64,000 nt of DNA. It comes from Sideroxydans sp. Its GTDB lineage: Bacteria > Pseudomonadota > Gammaproteobacteria > Burkholderiales > Gallionellaceae. Both the position numbers and the translations under genes were made by a program. Each line of letters begins with the position of its first letter. Positions within the stretch are counted from its first letter, which is position 1. The stretch lies in the NCBI GenBank assembly GCA_027310725.1, contig DAIDAG010000066.1:32828-96827 (forward strand), given 5' to 3'. This document shows, one piece after another, positions 26,057 to 35,717 of this stretch. The notes beneath the pieces were generated by a model. That model did no database searches. It saw only the letters and a list, made by a program, of their open reading frames with translations, and was not told the origin of the DNA.

Positions 26057-28723
26057 CTATGCCCTCAATCTGAGTGGTTGAATTGAATTCTTTTCATCAC
26101 GTGCAACATGCTCCCTGACGATCTCCATCATGCGATCCATTGCCTTGTTGATCTGTTGGCGCTCGGTGCCGGAGGGGTAGGGATTGCCGGTGAATTCGCC
26201 CTTGTCGGCAAACCTGTCCCCCTCGACTGAATGCACCAGGTAATCGCATGGCATTCCTGCAGCACGCAACTTGTCGTAGACGTAGCACTCGAATGCGCGG
26301 GCAAATAGTTCTTTCCTGGTTGCGTAGTACGGCTTGGACTTCGATTCATCCAGATGCGCTGACTCCCGGACAAAGTGGCTGGTGCTCAGTGGCACTTTGT
26401 CGGGATTGCGCAAGTAGGTGCGAAAATCCCGGATGTGAGAGAGCACCCTGTTCAAATTGCTTTCGAAATTGCGGCGATTCTTTCCTTTGGAAAACTTTGC
26501 CGGATCCACGCACTCTGTCTGGCGCAGTTTTTCCAGAATGTATTTTTCGTGCTCGGACAAACGAATGATCTGATCGCCCTCGGCCACACGAATCTTCGAA
26601 CGATCAGCAAAATTGAACGAGTCGTATTTGTAGTGATTAATCGTTGGCAAGTCATGGTCATCCACTTCGAGGCCAGCGATATTCATCACCGCCACGCGCA
26701 ACGCGGCGGACATCGCGACCATTCCACCTTCCTTGCCCCAATCAACGATCCATGACACCGCATAGTCAATATGCTTGCCGATGTCGGCCTGTAATTCGTC
26801 CATCACGGCTGCAGGTTGCATGGATTTGTCGATCGCGGTGCGCACGACCTGCATCGCGCCATTCAGCATCTTTCCGAACTGACCGCTGGATCTTGCGGAC
26901 TCGAACGCCTGATTTAACTCGTCATCAGTTGCGACTCTGGATATGGCGTTCACGCGCTCGATCAACGATTCCATCGGCGCATGAGTGGCTTCTGGATGTG
27001 TGAGTAGGTATTCTTCCCGGGCAAGATCATAGTCATAGGCATGAGCCCACTCGTGCGCCATACTGCCGGCGCCATTCATCCTGGTCAGATTAAAGACCAG
27101 AAGATCTGGCTCATAATGCGCAGCGGCACGACCTTTGCCGCGCGAACCGAATGCAATTGCGAGTTGTCCGTTCAAGGAAGCCATCCTGTCCGGCATGTCC
27201 AGCACGTCTACCAGTGCGGCACAGGCGGCATACGCCTCGTTCAGCACCGTTTGACGCTCGTCCTGCGGCAACCATTCGCCGAACTCGACGCCACGGAAAC
27301 CAAAGCGATCAATCAGGTCTTGCGCGGTCACATTGACGACTCCATCTGCGTCTTTCCTGATCCATGCATTCTGGAGGTGATCGAGATGAGGGCGGTATGG
27401 CTTTTGAGCCTTCTTCGTTTCTGTGGCGTCAGTTTCTGGTTTGCTCTTGCGCGCATTGCAAAGCTTGTTCCAGGCTCTGTCCAGGTATTCGGACTTCCAC
27501 TTCGCGTCAGATTCACTATCCTCTGGATAGGGGATTGTTTCGCTCATTTCGTTAAAGCCAAAGACGAGCAGGTCGGCAGGCGCAACCTGGTCGAGCGGCA
27601 TTTCCTTCGACTTATGCATCAGCATGGGGGCGTCGCTGATCAGGTTCCGGAGTTTCGATACCTTACGGAAATCGCGGGGGAGATATGCACCGGTCGTGAT
27701 TTCCTTCATGGCGTTCTTGAACGTCATGTCTTTATGCAAGCTGGTTAGTGCGCCGAACAACTGTTTTTTGTTCTTGATCCCGACATGCAGATGCTCTGAT
27801 ATGACGTTGCACAGATCGACGTAGTTCTCGATTTTCATGGAAGAGCCACGGCTTTTTTCACCGATCACGGCAAATTCCGGCAAATTGGTGCGAATTTTCT
27901 GGATGAACTCGGCAACCCCGAATTCGACGCTGGCCTTGCGCGCTTCGGAAGGCGAATACGGCCACAACCTCGCTTTTTTGATGAAGGTGCTGCGCTCGGA
28001 CTGGGACATATCAGCTACATCGCTACTGACGATCCTGCGCGAATAGAAATCCTTGCGGGCACGCCCAATCTTGACGCCGGCATCGGTAATTTTGGAGGAA
28101 GTCTTTCGGGACTGCTTCACCGGGTCACTCGAAACGTCGCGCAACCACTGCTGGGTATTCGATTTAATGGAGGCCTGCCATTCGTCGACGAATTTCTTCG
28201 GATATTCCGCATTCCGAAGTCCGTCCGCATAGGCGTTGGCTTCTGTTTCAAACTTCAAACCGAAGAAAGCAGGGGGGATGTCGATATGAGGGGTTGCAAT
28301 GCGGATGAGCCGACCGTTGTTCTCGATGGACACTTCTGTCTTTGGTGAAACATTCAGGTCGGCGAGATTGACTTCAATCACGGGCGGATTGTCCTGAACG
28401 ATCATGCTCCGCTCAAAACCTGGGGCAAATTTGATCAGCTCGGACATCAGGAATGTCGTCTTTTGCGCGATGAATACATGAGCTGAACCCTGTTTTACAG
28501 CATCCGGAAGGTCTTTCCATGCGGGCGATTCGGAAGCGACTGCTTCGGCGAACTGGGTGCTCCTGTCGGTCTCGACAAATCCGAAAGCAACCGCCTCATT
28601 CAGATTCAACGAGTGCTCCCGTCCAACGATCAATACCAGTCCAGACTCCTGCGCGTCGCGGTCTCCCACAAGCCGAAACCTGCGGATTGATGCGCCAAAT
28701 TTGTTTATCTCAGGCCATGCCAT
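26057..28723 (-). CDS. Large polyvalent protein with LPD1-type metallopeptidase-like domain
   Basis: About 888 aa. Residues ~490-640 match the LPD5/LPD1 module of polyvalent proteins: RFGFRGVEFGEWLPQDERQ, LNGQLAIAFGSRG, then AHYEPDLLVFNLTRMNGAGS and AHEWAHAYDYDL with a HExxH-like HEWAH. The N-terminal half is unrecognised; the C-terminus (ARAFECYVYDKL) resembles the end of the same module. Such proteins are delivered with DNA by phages and conjugative elements and are thought to counter host defences or prepare DNA on entry. ATG 28723 (MAWPEINK) is chosen since GGAG lies 6 bases before it. A dyad promoter element lies upstream. Confidence 0.8.
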   Translation of the reverse strand: MAWPEINKFGASIRRFRLVGDRDAQESGLVLIVGREHSLNLNEAVAFGFVETDRSTQFAEAVASESPAWKDLPDAVKQGSAHVFIAQKTTFLMSELIKFAPGFERSMIVQDNPPVIEVNLADLNVSPKTEVSIENNGRLIRIATPHIDIPPAFFGLKFETEANAYADGLRNAEYPKKFVDEWQASIKSNTQQWLRDVSSDPVKQSRKTSSKITDAGVKIGRARKDFYSRRIVSSDVADMSQSERSTFIKKARLWPYSPSEARKASVEFGVAEFIQKIRTNLPEFAVIGEKSRGSSMKIENYVDLCNVISEHLHVGIKNKKQLFGALTSLHKDMTFKNAMKEITTGAYLPRDFRKVSKLRNLISDAPMLMHKSKEMPLDQVAPADLLVFGFNEMSETIPYPEDSESDAKWKSEYLDRAWNKLCNARKSKPETDATETKKAQKPYRPHLDHLQNAWIRKDADGVVNVTAQDLIDRFGFRGVEFGEWLPQDERQTVLNEAYAACAALVDVLDMPDRMASLNGQLAIAFGSRGKGRAAAHYEPDLLVFNLTRMNGAGSMAHEWAHAYDYDLAREEYLLTHPEATHAPMESLIERVNAISRVATDDELNQAFESARSSGQFGKMLNGAMQVVRTAIDKSMQPAAVMDELQADIGKHIDYAVSWIVDWGKEGGMVAMSAALRVAVMNIAGLEVDDHDLPTINHYKYDSFNFADRSKIRVAEGDQIIRLSEHEKYILEKLRQTECVDPAKFSKGKNRRNFESNLNRVLSHIRDFRTYLRNPDKVPLSTSHFVRESAHLDESKSKPYYATRKELFARAFECYVYDKLRAAGMPCDYLVHSVEGDRFADKGEFTGNPYPSGTERQQINKAMDRMMEIVREHVARDEKNSIQPLRLRA

Positions 28724-28749
28724 GTTTTTCTCCATACTCATGAATTCGA

Positions 28750-28775
28750 ACGCAAGTATAATACATGCACCAAAT
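28750..28775 (-). promoter_or_regulatory. 26-bp transfer-module dyad upstream of the LPD1 gene
   Basis: The minus strand reads ATTTGGTGCAT then GTATTATACTTGCG, so the element overlaps a good -10-like sequence ahead of the polyvalent gene. The inner half site is TGCAC; the outer (ACGCA on the plus strand) is imperfect. Confidence 0.55.
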
Positions 28776-29125
28776 GCGAAATAAAAAAAATAGCTGCAAC
28801 AACGCGCTATTAGGGATTTTTCATGGAAAAATTATGAGCAGAAAGCGCAAAGGTGGGTAGATTGTCAGCTTTTTTGCTACTCGGCTTCGCTGACGCGAAG
28901 GCGGGGGAAGCGACTTTTCCTATTGTTTCGCTTGTTCTACCAGCAAGTACATTTTTAACTTATGTTGGGTGCTGTCTCTAATTCGCTCATTTTTTCGCCA
29001 TCCGGCTTTTTGCCCAACACTGACATCATGCTTATTACCTTTTCTTTAGTATTTTAAATACCATTTTACGTCCAAGCTCGGAGTTTTGGAGGGATTCTGC
29101 GTTACCTAGATGAACCCCACATCTT
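28776..29125. other. Intergenic stretch without recognised gene
   Basis: AT-rich interval with a short GC hairpin (CTTCGC-TGAC-GCGAAG near 28885) and a wider TGTTGGG / CCCAACA pairing (28963 and 29013). No ORF with coding character was seen. The hairpins may end transcription of the OLD-family gene. Confidence 0.4.
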
Positions 29126-31132
29126 TTACCGCTCCGTAAAAATGCAATTGACTGCCTCGAATAGCGCACTGAATCTGGTTATCGTGTTTTTATCAAGTTT
29201 CTTTGGTGGAGCGCTGCCAAACGTCGAAGCCACCAAGTAGTGGTTGAAACCTCCCGATGGCCGAAGCGTGATGCCTTTTTCTGCCAGTGCTCGTTCGATT
29301 TGGTGAATGATTCGATCACCTTTTGGAAGGTCTGAAACCTGGAGTGAATTTTCCCCCAATTGCTTGGCATAAGTCTTATTGAAATAGTTCAAATACATTT
29401 CTGGATCGAGAAGATCCTCAACATCTGTTGCGATAGTGTTTTTTCCCAAATTTGAAATATCGCGGAATTGAGAAACGTTGAAGACAGACTTCTGAGCGAG
29501 CAGTTTCTGCCTGACCATTTCTTCCAGCCGTTGTTCAGGGCTACCGCTGTAGTCATGCAGTATGGACAACTCCAAACCGCTTGCTCCCAGCAGCGACACG
29601 AATGTTGCCAGGTTGCTGAGACCGCCAACTGGCACGATCGTTACATCATCTTTAAGCCCTTTACCACCTTGAGCTTCCAGTAGAGCCGACATACATTGGA
29701 GATAAGTCAATTCGGACGGGCCTTCCACAAGCAAATTCTGCTTCGAGATGAAAAGATTTTGGGCAATCGTCCATCCTAGTGCCGCTTGCAGCGGGAAGAT
29801 TGTCCGCTGATCCGAGTCGGATAGATTATCGGAAATCACCGTCCCTACATTATCTTTGTCCTCGACAACACGCACTTGATGTAGCCTATTCGAGTTCACC
29901 ATAAACGGAGAGTGCGTGGTGTATAGCACCTGATGCTGTTTAGAGAGATTGTCTATGTAGCGTAAGAAGTCTGCCTGTGCCAAAGCATGCAGCGCCAATC
30001 CTGGTTCATCCAGCAGCAAGACAAGTTTTGCGGGTGTGGCTTTACCGCCAGGATCGAGTTGGTGCTGAACACTGTCGAACCAGACAAGGAAACTGAAAAA
30101 CCAGATGAACCCACGGCTCCGCTGATCGAATGGTGTGCTTACACCGCGATGGCGACGATTCTTGATGCGTAGATACAGATTGGGGCCATTATTGAATGGA
30201 GCCTCATCCGTTGTATCCGGCTTGATGTCCACCTCAACTTCAAGATCTTCATTTTGCTTCCAGAACTCCAACACTTGGTCGGTAAGACTTATTGATACTG
30301 CCTCGATCTTGGCTTTCATTGCTTCATAGCCAGAGGTACCAGAAATTTCGGTCAGATTGACATCCGCCATGCGCAGTAACGCCAGGACAGCTTGATGGTT
30401 TGGCTTGATATGTAACTGCGCATTGGCTGGATCGGACGTGGCCTTGGCAACTCTCTTGGCTAGATCATCAAGATTGAGCTTCCCCGGCAGGAGATCGTAG
30501 TCGCTGAAGTAGAGGAATTTTGGGATGTAGGTTTCGAGTCGTGACCAGACCTCGTGTTGAACAACATTATCCCACTTAGTTTTTGCGATCCGCGCCTGAA
30601 TTTCAGCCAGGAATGATTTATCTGCATCGGTGCGTTCGCCCGCAGCTAGCAATTCCGCTATCTGCCGCAATGATGACGCTTTCTTGATGTCTGATGCCGT
30701 GTCAGTGCTCAAGCCTGGAGTATTCGCCAATGCCAATATAACCGGCGCTTCTTTAACCGTCATTACAATATTGCGAGTATTGTCATATTTGTGGGCAACA
30801 GAAAACTGAAAATCTTGCGCAAGCGTTGTATGAAGTTCAGCATTGATTCTGGAAATTTGTTCAGTTGTTGGCCTATATGTCAGTGTGGTAGCGGCCTCTG
30901 GCGTGTCAGCGTGCCTTTTGGAGTACGCCGTGTAATCTTTGCGAGGATAGTCTTCGATGGGATTGAATTTCTCAGATCCCATCGCGTCATTCGACTTGTG
31001 CAATGCTTTTAGGAATACCGTTTTACCGGCTTCATTCATCCCCACGAACACCGTTACTTCGGGGTCGATAGCAATTGTTTGTTCAGTATTGATTGAGCGG
31101 AACGGGCCAACTTTTGCAGATACTAACTTCAT
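29126..31132 (-). CDS. OLD-family AAA ATPase / TOPRIM endonuclease-like protein
   Basis: 668 aa. An N-terminal ABC-type ATPase (KVGPFRSINTEQTIAIDPE, Walker A GMNEAGKTVFLK, Walker B KLVLLLDEPGLALH) is followed by a TOPRIM-like part (NLLVEGPSELTYLQ). This is the OLD/GajA architecture, known from anti-phage nucleases. The usual second TOPRIM acidic motif is not obvious (LSILHDYSGSP). No adjacent GajB-like helicase is present, so this is a stand-alone OLD. GGGAG precedes the ATG. Probably a defence cargo gene in the conjugative element. Confidence 0.85.
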   Translation of the reverse strand: MKLVSAKVGPFRSINTEQTIAIDPEVTVFVGMNEAGKTVFLKALHKSNDAMGSEKFNPIEDYPRKDYTAYSKRHADTPEAATTLTYRPTTEQISRINAELHTTLAQDFQFSVAHKYDNTRNIVMTVKEAPVILALANTPGLSTDTASDIKKASSLRQIAELLAAGERTDADKSFLAEIQARIAKTKWDNVVQHEVWSRLETYIPKFLYFSDYDLLPGKLNLDDLAKRVAKATSDPANAQLHIKPNHQAVLALLRMADVNLTEISGTSGYEAMKAKIEAVSISLTDQVLEFWKQNEDLEVEVDIKPDTTDEAPFNNGPNLYLRIKNRRHRGVSTPFDQRSRGFIWFFSFLVWFDSVQHQLDPGGKATPAKLVLLLDEPGLALHALAQADFLRYIDNLSKQHQVLYTTHSPFMVNSNRLHQVRVVEDKDNVGTVISDNLSDSDQRTIFPLQAALGWTIAQNLFISKQNLLVEGPSELTYLQCMSALLEAQGGKGLKDDVTIVPVGGLSNLATFVSLLGASGLELSILHDYSGSPEQRLEEMVRQKLLAQKSVFNVSQFRDISNLGKNTIATDVEDLLDPEMYLNYFNKTYAKQLGENSLQVSDLPKGDRIIHQIERALAEKGITLRPSGGFNHYLVASTFGSAPPKKLDKNTITRFSALFEAVNCIFTER

Positions 31133-31232
31133 TGCATATCTCCCGAGTAGATTAGTGCTGGATTATGACAAATTACTTGTCATTGCATCAAGAATATGGG
31201 AACTATTGCCATTCCAATTACGCAACCGGGCA

Positions 31233-31850
31233 CTATTCAATCAGATTGACCTTCACCTTGTTATAGTAAAGCAGATTGGCGCTGATACGCTTCTTCCAGC
31301 CTTCCTTCTTGATCACACCGACCGAGAAAATCCGCTTGGAATAGGGTACATGACTGTTGACGATCACCAAGCCTACCGGATAGCGATCGAAGAGGGCGTG
31401 CGCCAGGGATGGATCAAGTTCAAGCCATTCATCCATGCCTTGCTTTTTCAACCTCGGGTAAATGATCTTTGCATACGACTCGATGCATGAATCGATAGCT
31501 TCAGTCAGATCTGCCTTGGTTGAATGTTTTTCAATCCTCAACATCCCGATCTTGCCGTCAAGCAAATCAGACTCGAATGGCCTGGATTGACCATGTACAT
31601 CACCTGTCAACGCCACGTTCACATCCAGCACGCGGATGATTTTTTTATGTTTCTGTGCCCAGGATTGTGCATCGGCTAATCCTTCGCGTTTGGCGTCATC
31701 CCCATACAGCAAATTGCCGTTCAGGATTTGTGACAATTCGATATTCAGAACGCCGCTGGACAAAACGTCTTCATCGTCCAAGAATAAAGGCATGAACAAT
31801 CGAATGTTTTTTGGCTGCTTGCGTTTTGCGCTATTGATTTTATTTTCCAT
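31233..31850 (-). CDS. Hypothetical protein (205 aa)
   Basis: Soluble protein with a basic N-terminus (KINSAKRKQPKNIRLFMPLF) and C-terminus. No family is recognised. A strong ribosome site (GGAGG, 6 bases before ATG) supports the start. It is divergent from the HTH-type regulator gene across ~170 bp, and lies 100 bp upstream of the OLD gene in the same direction. Confidence 0.65.
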   Translation of the reverse strand: MENKINSAKRKQPKNIRLFMPLFLDDEDVLSSGVLNIELSQILNGNLLYGDDAKREGLADAQSWAQKHKKIIRVLDVNVALTGDVHGQSRPFESDLLDGKIGMLRIEKHSTKADLTEAIDSCIESYAKIIYPRLKKQGMDEWLELDPSLAHALFDRYPVGLVIVNSHVPYSKRIFSVGVIKKEGWKKRISANLLYYNKVKVNLIE

Positions 31851-32019
31851 AATGACCCTCCGTCTCTTTTTTGTATTGACTAAAGTTACACCAAAACATA
31901 GAATAGGGCAAGTAGAGCATTAAATTGCTATTTAATCAACCTAATAAGATGTAAACAATTATGCGTTTACAATTTGTTTGCATTGCATTGATAATGATTG
32001 CGTTAAAGAGGAGGTCAAC

Positions 32020-32559
32020 ATGACAACACCTAAAAACACCCCTAAAAAGAAAAAAAGTGATCGCATTACAGGGCAGATGCTGATCGATCTGATGATGCAG
32101 AATCAGCTCTCTCAAATGGAAATGTGCAAACTTTTCGGGATCAGCGTATCGAGGCTGGGCAACGTCTATGGTGCCCCGCAAGAACCGATTCAAGATCCTG
32201 TGACATGCTACCTGTATCGGCAGTACATGGAACATCCAGAATTGATCGGTCGAGACATTATCGACATCAAGAAATTCTACGAGGACATCGGCGGCGCCGA
32301 TGCAGTAAGTGGCTCGGATTTTTCGTTGATCATGGGGCGCGAGTTGTCGGCCTACGTTCGCTGGTTTAGTGGCAGCAAACCATCTACCTCAGTAAGGGTA
32401 TTGATTCAGAATGCCATGAAACTCAACGGCAACGGGAGCATTGAGGCATTTGAAGCTATTAAGAAATTGTGCCACACGGAAGGGCGCGCACGCGGTATTG
32501 ATGTGCTCTCCGGACATGGGCACGGACGCGGTTGGGGCGCGGTGACTGATAAAGATTGA
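32020..32559 (+). CDS. Small putative DNA-binding regulator
   Basis: 179 aa with a very basic N-terminus (TPKNTPKKKKSDRITGQ) and a helix-turn-helix-like segment (LIDLMMQNQLSQMEMCKLFG, then ISVSRLG). A second helical part (YVRWFSGSKPSTSVRVLIQN) follows. ATG 32020 is chosen over 31978 because AGAGGAGG stands 5-6 bases before it. It is the only short HTH-type protein next to the transfer genes, and so a candidate for binding the repeated dyads; that link is inference. Confidence 0.6.
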   Translation: MTTPKNTPKKKKSDRITGQMLIDLMMQNQLSQMEMCKLFGISVSRLGNVYGAPQEPIQDPVTCYLYRQYMEHPELIGRDIIDIKKFYEDIGGADAVSGSDFSLIMGRELSAYVRWFSGSKPSTSVRVLIQNAMKLNGNGSIEAFEAIKKLCHTEGRARGIDVLSGHGHGRGWGAVTDKD

Positions 32560-32564
32560 GTCAC

Positions 32565-32580
32565 CCCGCCCCCGGGCGGG
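32565..32580. terminator. GC-rich hairpin between convergent genes
   Basis: CCCGCCC-CC-GGGCGGG is a perfect 7-bp stem exactly between the stops of two convergent genes. No U tract follows on either strand, so termination is inferred from position. Confidence 0.5.
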
Positions 32581-32582
32581 TT

Positions 32583-33152
32583 CTACTCGCTGGCGCTCCC
32601 AGCGTCCTCGGCGACCGGCACCCCGAATTCCTCGGCAAGATCGCGAAAACGTTCTGGAACGCCACCGGTAGCAGTATTTGCTTCGTGATCATCGAAGTTG
32701 TAAATCATGCAGTCGACATCAGCATCGAACTTTACCTGGACATTTCCCCCGGACACCACGACCAGAATACGGCTTCCCGGCTTGGCCGGCTTTGGCTGAC
32801 TGGCAATCATCTTGGCGATCGAGTCCAGTTCGCCTGACATCTGACCAATTGATTTTCCGAGCGTTGCTAATTGCGCCGCTACGCTGCTGATTTGGGCGTC
32901 CGTTGTGAGCGGAGTGCCATCGTCAGCGCTGGCGGCGGGAAGGGCACCTGATGCGAGTTCTTTGGCTTTCGACGCAGCGTCCGTTGCTGCATTCTTGATC
33001 GTTGCAACATCGAGCGTCTTGGCTTTTGCGGCAACGGACGCTGCTACGTTCTTGACCTTGTCCAGGTCAATGTTCTTGGCCGACTCAACAGTTGACGCGG
33101 CCAGTGACCTCGCCTTGTTTCCAAGTGCTCCAAGATTCAATTTGTTCAGCAT
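32583..33152 (-). CDS. Ala-rich helical protein at end of coupling operon
   Basis: 189 aa. The N-terminal ~85 residues are amphipathic, Ala/Lys-rich helical repeats (ASTVESAKNIDLDKVKNVAA; ASVAAKAKTLDVATIKNAAT). The C-terminal ~70 residues form a small beta-containing domain (GSRILVVVSGGNVQVKFDAD). No family recognised. AGGAG before the ATG and a 35-bp gap to the coupling-protein gene place it last in that operon, so it may be an accessory of the substrate receptor. Confidence 0.6.
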   Translation of the reverse strand: MLNKLNLGALGNKARSLAASTVESAKNIDLDKVKNVAASVAAKAKTLDVATIKNAATDAASKAKELASGALPAASADDGTPLTTDAQISSVAAQLATLGKSIGQMSGELDSIAKMIASQPKPAKPGSRILVVVSGGNVQVKFDADVDCMIYNFDDHEANTATGGVPERFRDLAEEFGVPVAEDAGSASE

Positions 33153-33187
33153 CTCATGCTCCTTTCGTTAGTAGATATGGCGTTGCA

Positions 33188-35710
33188 CTAGCGCAACATC
33201 GGGGTGAAATCGTCGAACATCGCCAGAACGTCCTCTGCCGATGAAACCGCTGCAGGCGGCACTTCCGCGCCTTGCCCGGCTTCCTTGAAACGACTCGACT
33301 CCTGTGCGAGAACCCTGATCTTTTCTAATTCCGATTCAACCATCGTGTTGTCAGCCGGAGTCAGTACCTTTCCGTCCGCCGGCATACCTGAAGTGGTCGA
33401 AATAGCAGTCTTGAGTTCAGATTTAACATCCTGGCTAAAATCTACGCGCCACTCACCCTGTTCGCCGACAGCACTGGTCGCACCAGTATTCCAATCAGGT
33501 TCTGACGCGTCTGCAGGCGTCTTCGCCTTGTCGATAACGATTGCCGGCGGCTGAATTGACGGTTTTGCTTCTTCGATCTGAGCAGATGGCGCAACAGCCT
33601 TCGTCGTTGTCTCGCCATCATTAAGCTTTGCATCTGTCGTGCCAACCTTCATTGCTTCAAGCGCCTTGATGAAGAGATATGCGCCGCGATCGGCAGGATT
33701 GGTATTGGGCACGTTCTTCAACGCCAGGGACGCCTTTTTAAGCGCGTGGAATACCGGATCCGACTCGGCGCTGTACACGCTTTGATCCTTCCAGTTCACA
33801 GTCCCTGAATTCAGGATCGTGTAAATCACCGCCGACGGACTTTCTTCTTTGTCGGCGTAGGGTTTCGATACCGACATCAAGCGGCTGAATTCAGGGATAG
33901 CGATTGGCAAGAACGTGTTGATACGGATGTTGACTTTCTTTTTGTCGAACTTGTAATGCATGAACAAGTTGAACGACTTGAAGCGAATCACCTTGTCCGC
34001 ATAGAGCATCACGCCGTCACCGGCACCCAGCTTCTTGAGTTCCTGCAAGGAAATGCGGCTTACCTCCTCGATCGTCGCGTTCTGCGTCTTGTCGTACTGC
34101 CCGGCAGCGGTCACAGCGGAGGCTTCGCCCATCTCGAAACCGGACAGTCGCGCAACATGCGCTTTGCCAGCGGCTTTCTCGAAGATCTCGAAGGTTTCCT
34201 TTGGGTCTTCCAGCTTGAGCGATACCTTGATCCTGGTATTCGCGATCATCGACTCGACCTCGTTCTTGTTGTTTTTCGCCATCGCCTGAAAATCCTGGCC
34301 GGCGGCAATAAGCGCGATCTGCAGCGAGCGTCCCTGTGCGAACATCAGGTCAATGCCCGGGGCAAAGTAATACCCCAACTCATCCATGACTAAATAGAAC
34401 GGCCTGTCGGTATTTGTCGGACGATTATCAACGACTGTCTCATAGTCGCCTTCGATCTCGTAGCCCAGGTTCTCCGACATCATCATCTTGGCCGAGGCCA
34501 CCTGCATCTTGCCCAGGTTTCCCGCTTCCTCAACGCCTTTCTCAAGGGTTGGAATCATTGTGAAGCTGATGCGGTTGTTCAGGATGGTGTCCTGAGTATC
34601 GAATTCCGGGATCTCGTCACCAAAGATGTCGTTGTAGGTGTCGGTCATCAAACCGAGCGTGCGGGTGAACTGCCCCGTCAAATAGCCATGCTGCAACAGC
34701 GTATCGGACGACTGCGCCTTACCCTTTTTGGCTAACTGCCACGAGAATCCTGGCAGACCGGACGACAGATAACTGCGGATCGCAGCGGCGGCAGTCGGGG
34801 GAATGTCCTCACGCATCGCCAACTTAATGACGTTGTCGAGCGACATCATTTCGCGAATGGCGGAAACCGACATCAACATATCGCCCTTGGCGCGCAAGAA
34901 TGCAATGGTCTGTACCAGCGCGTTCTTCATGTTGATCGCCTTGGCCTGCCATTGCGCGCCGTCGCCAGTCGCTTTCTCCATAATGGAGTCGATGATCTGG
35001 TTGATGGTCTCGTGATTTGCGGTACTGAACGGGTTCCAGGTATTCGACACTCGGGACTTACGAATGCCGACCTTTAACTTGTTCACCATTTCCTTGAATC
35101 TGTCCTGACCACCGCGCATGTAGTTCAGGATCAGCACATCATCTTCACGCCAGAACATCCACGCCATGACGAAGATGTTGGCCGTGACATCGATCTGCGC
35201 CTTGCCGTCCGTCATTGAGAAGCCGGAACCCCAGCAGAGCGGGTTGAATAACATGGATAGCAGGGCTTGGGTCTTGCCGGCGCCGGTCGTACCCATGTAA
35301 ATTCGATGTGCCCGAGCATCTGTGTCGGAAGCCCAGATTTCCCGTGTTTGATCGATAGTGGCGCCTTTGCGCTCAACACCAACGAATTCGATACCGGAGG
35401 CCGGTCTCAGCCCGGCATTGTCATCAATGGAAGACGGATCCATGTGCTTTGTCCATGCCGGATACCGAATCGGCATGCGCACACGGGAAATCGTCATGTT
35501 CCACCAGCCGGAGAGGGTGATTCCGACCAGGATCAGGAGGGGAATGATCGTGGGCAGCATGATTCCTGCGAAGACAATGCCCAGCAGCACGTTGCGCATC
35601 ACGTGATGTTTGAGCAGGAAATCGCGTACGCGCTGTTCGGAAGACCGCCCATCGACGTAGATGATGCGGTCATTCAGTTCCTGATTTCGTTCAACTCCAC
35701 TCGAAGACAT
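33188..35710 (-). CDS. trbC: Type IVB coupling ATPase (DotL/IcmO, R64 TrbC-like)
   Basis: 840 aa. Hydrophobic segments at about 38-72 anchor a VirD4/TraG-type ATPase: Walker A GTTGAGKT at 140-147 and Walker B PFYLVMDELGYYF near 440. It recruits the relaxase-DNA complex to the type IVB channel. The long Pro/Ala-rich C-terminal tail, beyond the ATPase core, fits the DotL pattern, where the tail binds adaptor proteins. It lies in one operon with TrbB- and DotM/TrbA-like genes, the R64 trbABC order. Its last codons overlap a GTTGC / GCAAC dyad. Confidence 0.9.
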   Translation of the reverse strand: MSSSGVERNQELNDRIIYVDGRSSEQRVRDFLLKHHVMRNVLLGIVFAGIMLPTIIPLLILVGITLSGWWNMTISRVRMPIRYPAWTKHMDPSSIDDNAGLRPASGIEFVGVERKGATIDQTREIWASDTDARAHRIYMGTTGAGKTQALLSMLFNPLCWGSGFSMTDGKAQIDVTANIFVMAWMFWREDDVLILNYMRGGQDRFKEMVNKLKVGIRKSRVSNTWNPFSTANHETINQIIDSIMEKATGDGAQWQAKAINMKNALVQTIAFLRAKGDMLMSVSAIREMMSLDNVIKLAMREDIPPTAAAAIRSYLSSGLPGFSWQLAKKGKAQSSDTLLQHGYLTGQFTRTLGLMTDTYNDIFGDEIPEFDTQDTILNNRISFTMIPTLEKGVEEAGNLGKMQVASAKMMMSENLGYEIEGDYETVVDNRPTNTDRPFYLVMDELGYYFAPGIDLMFAQGRSLQIALIAAGQDFQAMAKNNKNEVESMIANTRIKVSLKLEDPKETFEIFEKAAGKAHVARLSGFEMGEASAVTAAGQYDKTQNATIEEVSRISLQELKKLGAGDGVMLYADKVIRFKSFNLFMHYKFDKKKVNIRINTFLPIAIPEFSRLMSVSKPYADKEESPSAVIYTILNSGTVNWKDQSVYSAESDPVFHALKKASLALKNVPNTNPADRGAYLFIKALEAMKVGTTDAKLNDGETTTKAVAPSAQIEEAKPSIQPPAIVIDKAKTPADASEPDWNTGATSAVGEQGEWRVDFSQDVKSELKTAISTTSGMPADGKVLTPADNTMVESELEKIRVLAQESSRFKEAGQGAEVPPAAVSSAEDVLAMFDDFTPMLR

Positions 35711-35717
35711 GCTGCGT

